From: Prevotella sp. UBA2755
GTDB lineage: Bacteria; Bacteroidota; Bacteroidia; Bacteroidales; Bacteroidaceae
Direction: 5' to 3'
DNA length: 64,000 nt
Assembly (NCBI GenBank): GCA_002353225.1
Contig: DEJF01000047.1
Location: 1-64,000, forward strand
Shown: piece after piece, positions 60,735 to 64,000 of the stretch
Layout: the number at the start of each line of letters is the position of its first letter
How positions within the stretch are numbered: the stretch's first letter is position 1
The notes under the pieces: model-generated
Database searches by the model: none
Seen by the model: only the letters and a program-made list of their open reading frames with translations
What the model was told of the DNA's origin: nothing
Translations under genes and position numbers: made by a program

Positions 60735-62702
60735 TTATCCGTTCATAGCGAGCAGGAACTCCTCGTTGGAGTGTGTCTGCACTAGTCTGTCACGTACCGT
60801 ATTCATCGCCTCGATAGGATTCATCTCTGCGATGAACTTGCGGATGATCCACATGCGGTTCAGGGTAGTCTGGTCTTGCAGCAGGTCATCACGACGGGTA
60901 GACGACTGAACGAGGTTGACAGCAGGATATACACGCTTGTTGGCAAGCATACGGTCAAGTTGCAACTCAGAGTTACCCGTACCCTTGAACTCCTCGAAGA
61001 TTACCTCATCCATCTTTGAACCGGTGTCTGTCAGTGCCGTGGCGATAATCGTCAGCGAGCCGCCGTTCTCGATGTTACGAGCGGCACCGAAGAAACGCTT
61101 AGGTTTTTGCAGGGCATTGGCGTCGACACCACCCGTCAGCACTTTTCCGCTGGCTGGTGCTACAGTGTTATAGGCACGAGCCAGACGAGTGATTGAGTCG
61201 AGGAAGATGACCACGTCATGTCCGCACTCTACCATACGCTTTGCCTTCTCCAATACGATACCGGCAATCTTCACATGGCGGTCGGCAGGCTCGTCGAAAG
61301 TAGAGGCGATGACCTCAGCGTTGACGGTACGTGCCATATCCGTTACCTCCTCAGGGCGCTCGTCGATCAGCAGCATCATAATATATGCCTCTGGATGGTT
61401 GGCGGCGATGGCGTTGGCGATATCCTTCATCAGGATGGTCTTACCCGTCTTTGGCTGGGCGACAATCAAGGCTCGCTGTCCCTTACCGATAGGCGAGAAC
61501 AGATCGACAATGCGGACGGAGGGGTTCGTGGTGGCTGGATCGCCACAGAGTGTGAACTTCTCGTCAGGGAAGAGTGGGGTGAGGTGCTCGAAACTTACAC
61601 GGTCACGTACTTCCTGTGGCAGACGACCGTTGATGGTCTTCACGTCTGTCATGGCAAAATATTTCTCATTGTCATGAGGAGGACGCACGGTGCATGCTAC
61701 GACATCACCTGTTTTCAATCCGTATCTCTTTACCTGTTGCGGACTCACATAGATGTCATCTGGTGACGACAGGTAGTTATAGTCGCTGGAACGCAGGAAA
61801 CCATAGCCGTCCTGCAGCATCTCCAGAACGCCGTTGCCTGTAATCAGGTCGTCGAAGTTGTATCTCTCGATAGGAGCCGTGCGGGCAGGAGCGTATGTGT
61901 TTACTTCTGGTGCTATAGGATTGGTATTGACCTGTGACATTGGACGGTCAAAGATGTCAAGGGTGGGGATTGCCTCACCATCCTCTATGGGTATGTCGAC
62001 AACAGTGATGAAGTCAGTACCGTCACCGGGGTCACCTTCCCATACACCGTCTGGTGTGACGGCAGGCTCGTCATTCTGTTGTTGTGCCATTTTGGTTTGC
62101 AACTCCTCGATTTTACTGGGGTCAATAGACTCCTCGCTGTTCTGGATAGCCTCCGGGACTTCTACTGTCTCTTGAGCAGCCGCCTCCGTCTCTACTTGTT
62201 CATTGGCAGCGGCATCAGCCTCAGCCTCTGCTTGTGCCTTGGCAGCAGCCTCAGCGGCCTCACGGGCTGCAATCTCCTCAAGTTCCTTCTTCGACTTTCT
62301 TCCACGCTTTTTGGGGGCGGGCTTTACCTCCTCAGCAGGTACCTCGGCGGCAACGTCTGCTTTCTGCTCCTCAAGTTTCTTTGCCTCAGCAGCGTCAGCC
62401 TCCGCAAACAGCGAGTCAAGGGATGGCTTCTTCTCCTTCACAGACTTCCCGGCGTTCACGTCAAGGTTCTCGCCTTCGGTACCATTAACGGTATATACCT
62501 TATTATTATCCTTCTTCGTAATACGTGTACGCTTACGCTTGGTGGTACTGCTATTCGCAGCAGAGTCCTCGGCAGCCTTGTCGAGGATCGCATAGATCAC
62601 TGTCTCCAGTTCGTCATCCTGCGACACCTTAACACCGAGGTCATTGGCTATCTCCATCAACTGGGGGATATCCATTTGTTCTAATTCATTCTTCGTATAC
62701 AT
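60735..62702 (-). CDS. rho: Transcription termination factor Rho with long disordered insert
   Basis: 655 residues, about 240 longer than E. coli Rho (419). The N-terminal helix bundle ('MYTKNELEQMDIPQLMEIA', about 1-45) is followed by a low-complexity Lys/Ala/Glu/Gln-rich region (about 50-260), then the cold-shock RNA-binding domain (about 280-360, 'EMLQDGYGFLRSSDYN') and the hexameric RecA-type ATPase with Walker A 'VAQPKTGKT' and 'MMLLIDERPEEV' (Walker B). Bacteroidota Rho proteins carry such inserts, and in gut Bacteroides they are reported to drive condensate formation. It has its own promoter (62828-62835). Confidence 0.97.
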   Translation of the reverse strand: MYTKNELEQMDIPQLMEIANDLGVKVSQDDELETVIYAILDKAAEDSAANSSTTKRKRTRITKKDNNKVYTVNGTEGENLDVNAGKSVKEKKPSLDSLFAEADAAEAKKLEEQKADVAAEVPAEEVKPAPKKRGRKSKKELEEIAAREAAEAAAKAQAEAEADAAANEQVETEAAAQETVEVPEAIQNSEESIDPSKIEELQTKMAQQQNDEPAVTPDGVWEGDPGDGTDFITVVDIPIEDGEAIPTLDIFDRPMSQVNTNPIAPEVNTYAPARTAPIERYNFDDLITGNGVLEMLQDGYGFLRSSDYNYLSSPDDIYVSPQQVKRYGLKTGDVVACTVRPPHDNEKYFAMTDVKTINGRLPQEVRDRVSFEHLTPLFPDEKFTLCGDPATTNPSVRIVDLFSPIGKGQRALIVAQPKTGKTILMKDIANAIAANHPEAYIMMLLIDERPEEVTDMARTVNAEVIASTFDEPADRHVKIAGIVLEKAKRMVECGHDVVIFLDSITRLARAYNTVAPASGKVLTGGVDANALQKPKRFFGAARNIENGGSLTIIATALTDTGSKMDEVIFEEFKGTGNSELQLDRMLANKRVYPAVNLVQSSTRRDDLLQDQTTLNRMWIIRKFIAEMNPIEAMNTVRDRLVQTHSNEEFLLAMNG

Positions 62703-62827
62703 ATACTATAAACTGTATTCGTTTTCGATAATTATTTGAAAAATAGGGTGGGAATGTTTCGCGAACGGAAACACCTTGGTGAATCGGAATTAACCCATTT
62801 GGTGGGCATCACTCATCAATTCGACCG

Positions 62828-62835
62828 CAAAATTA
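62828..62835 (-). promoter_or_regulatory. -7 box for rho
   Basis: The minus strand reads TAATTTTG (TAnnTTTG). It gives rho a leader of about 115 bases that holds a short hairpin (GTTTCCG/CGAAAC near 62757-62774), possibly for autoregulation. Confidence 0.55.
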
Positions 62836-62880
62836 CAAATAATAATCTGAACCGCCAAACATTTTAAGAGTTTTTTCCTT

Positions 62881-62912
62881 TTCCCCTCAACAAAGGGAGG
62901 TTAGGAGAGGGT
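62881..62912. repeat. REP-like palindromic repeat
   Basis: TTCCCCTCAACAAAGGGAGG followed by TTAGGAGAGGG. It resembles the palindromes in the MFS and acetyltransferase genes and lies in the divergent gap between rho and the right-end gene. Confidence 0.5.
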
Positions 62913-62961
62913 CTTTCTCACTTTTTTCTTTTAAATCCTTTGGAGTTTCAGAAATATTGTT

Positions 62962-62969
62962 TATCTTTG
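62962..62969 (+). promoter_or_regulatory. -7 box for the structured RNA / right-end gene
   Basis: TATCTTTG (TAnnTTTG), followed by CCTTTGC. It would start transcription near 62976, ahead of the rod-like RNA. Confidence 0.6.
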
Positions 62970-62975
62970 CCTTTG

Positions 62976-63195
62976 CATTGCGTCCATAAGGATGCTTTGC
63001 AGGACATCGTGGGTTAAGAATTAAGTATCGAAAATTCTGATGAGGTTTACACTCAAATAGTCGGCAACTAATTGAAGCATTACACCTCTAGGGATTGGGA
63101 TACGCCTTGATAGGCGTACCCTTTCCTTGTGTATGTAATGCAGGCCTGTTTGCCGACGGCTAGAGTGTAAGTACATAAGGAGTAGAGGGTGCGCT
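62976..63195 (+). ncRNA. Rod-like structured RNA (6S-like) or leader
   Basis: After a small 5' hairpin (GCGTCC-ATAA-GGATGC at 62980-62995), a long rod forms: TTACACTC (63047-63054) pairs with 63163-63170, GTCGGCAA (63060-63067) with 63150-63157, then an internal loop of about 9 and 8 bases, GCATTACA (63077-63084) with 63134-63141, and an apical 7-bp hairpin TACGCCT (63101-63107) with 63112-63118. Rods broken by a central bubble are the hallmark of 6S RNA, which mimics open promoters. It may be 6S RNA or a regulatory leader of the next gene. No T run of a terminator is evident after it. Confidence 0.5.
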
Positions 63196-63220
63196 TTCTT
63201 TTTCCCCTAACTTAAAACAA

Positions 63221-64000
63221 ATGAACATGGATAAGGATGTCAACTTTGGTATGATTACCAGTTTTGACAATATCACATCGAGGGTGATAGATGATTTGAA
63301 GGCTACACTACAGCGTGGCTCTAAGGTCGCTATGGCTGCCGCTTCCTTTTCCATTTATGCCTTTGAAGCATTGGAGAAGGAGTTAAAGGATATTGAAGAA
63401 TTACGTTTTATCTTTACTTCTCCAACATTTAATAAGGAACGTGAGAAGAAGCAGAAGCGTGAGTTCTATATCCCCAAACTGAATCGTGAGCGAACACTTT
63501 ATGGCTCTGACTTTGAGATTAAGTTACGTAATAACCTGACGCAGCGGGCTATTGCCCGGGAGTGTGCTCAGTGGATTCGTCAGAAGGTCCGCTTTAAGAC
63601 CAACACTTCTCAGAAGCCGATGCCAGCCTTCCTTCATGTGAAGAACGAGGAAGGTCTCTTTACTTATTTTCCTTTCAACGAGTTTACAACCACAGAATTA
63701 GGATGTGAGCGTGGCAATAGTATTTTCCAACTCATCCAGCGAATGCCGTCACCAGTCAGTGATGCTTATCTGAAAAACTTCAACGACCTGTGGAATGATC
63801 AGACGGACTTTGCCGATGTCACCAATGCCATTATTGAGAATATCGAGAATGTGTATCGTGAGAATGCGCCCGACTTCATTTATTTCGTTACGCTTTACAA
63901 TATCTTCAATGAGTTCTTAGAAGATATTAGTGAGGACGTGCTACCTAATGAGGCTACTGGCTTCAAGTCCTCGCAGATATGGAACAAACTCTATAACTTC
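63221..64000 (+). CDS. N-terminus of a PLD-like, probably helicase, protein (cut by window end)
   Basis: An open frame from ATG 63221 runs to the window edge for 260 codons without a stop. The N-terminal part (about 1-140) reads like a phospholipase D-like fold ('DDLKATLQRGSKVAMAAASF', then 'FIFTSPTF'), and the region ending 'FKSSQIWNKLYNF' matches, in my recollection, the lead-in to a DEAD/SNF2 ATPase of Bacteroidota 'helicase-related' proteins. The ATPase motifs themselves lie beyond the window. Such proteins are often encoded in accessory or defence regions. The start could also be the ATG at 63227. Confidence 0.65.
   Translation, partial: MNMDKDVNFGMITSFDNITSRVIDDLKATLQRGSKVAMAAASFSIYAFEALEKELKDIEELRFIFTSPTFNKEREKKQKREFYIPKLNRERTLYGSDFEIKLRNNLTQRAIARECAQWIRQKVRFKTNTSQKPMPAFLHVKNEEGLFTYFPFNEFTTTELGCERGNSIFQLIQRMPSPVSDAYLKNFNDLWNDQTDFADVTNAIIENIENVYRENAPDFIYFVTLYNIFNEFLEDISEDVLPNEATGFKSSQIWNKLYNF

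Overview
The window looks like a chromosome segment of a member of the Bacteroidota, most likely a Prevotella-type (Prevotellaceae) bacterium. Many genes have the Bacteroidota promoter -7 box TAnnTTTG just upstream. There are BspA-like leucine-rich-repeat surface proteins, secreted proteins ending in a 'KGIY-NGKK' tail, a DUF4301 protein, a Rho with a long disordered insert and a short COX24-like basic protein. No rRNA operon, CRISPR array, integrase or complete insertion sequence was seen. Species cannot be assigned from the sequence alone.

Layout. 1-4.7 kb: four co-directional genes for exported proteins, including a DUF4384 protein and a Sel1-repeat caspase-like peptidase. 4.8-9.4 kb: pheT-yebC-TSCPD, then a convergent formate/nitrite-type channel with a lipoprotein. 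9.4-16.5 kb: lepA, a Crp/Fnr regulator and a three-gene operon of exported hydrolases. 16.5-20 kb: an unexplained 0.5-kb stretch, a secreted protein, a MATE transporter and four tRNA genes (Thr, Gly, Ser, Glu). 20-27.4 kb: uvrA, uxaB and ppdK.

27.6-36 kb is a redox and sugar-modification neighbourhood: flavodoxin lipoprotein, two aldo/keto reductases plus a fragment of a third, an AraC regulator, an acetyltransferase and two short-chain dehydrogenases. Inside it lies a BspA-like protein whose signal peptide is out of frame by one base in an A tract. 36-42.2 kb holds a propeller-TM-LytTR regulator, a large secreted protein and a decayed BspA-like gene. Two very small genes (33871-34044 and 41777-41950), each directly after a BspA-like gene, encode matching peptides with a common N-terminal motif ending in L-[AG]-G-S. 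They are the best candidates here for an undescribed peptide family.

42.2-46.7 kb: an MFS transporter and hisGDC (no hisB adjacent), with short tandem repeats at both the hisD/hisC and hisC/MFS junctions. 46.7-55.1 kb: an MltF-like lytic transglycosylase, a DUF4301 protein, fabD with a GH13 amylase and an AlaX-like editing protein, an endonuclease/exonuclease/phosphatase protein and a hybrid histidine kinase. 55.2-62.7 kb: GT2, RNase E/G, a 29-residue basic protein, HU, riboflavin synthase, glyA and rho, all on the minus strand. The window ends in the 5' part of a large protein (PLD-like, probably a helicase), preceded by a long rod-like RNA hairpin. A second structured RNA candidate lies between glyA and ribE. 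Short dispersed repeats occur several times, some inside coding sequence.
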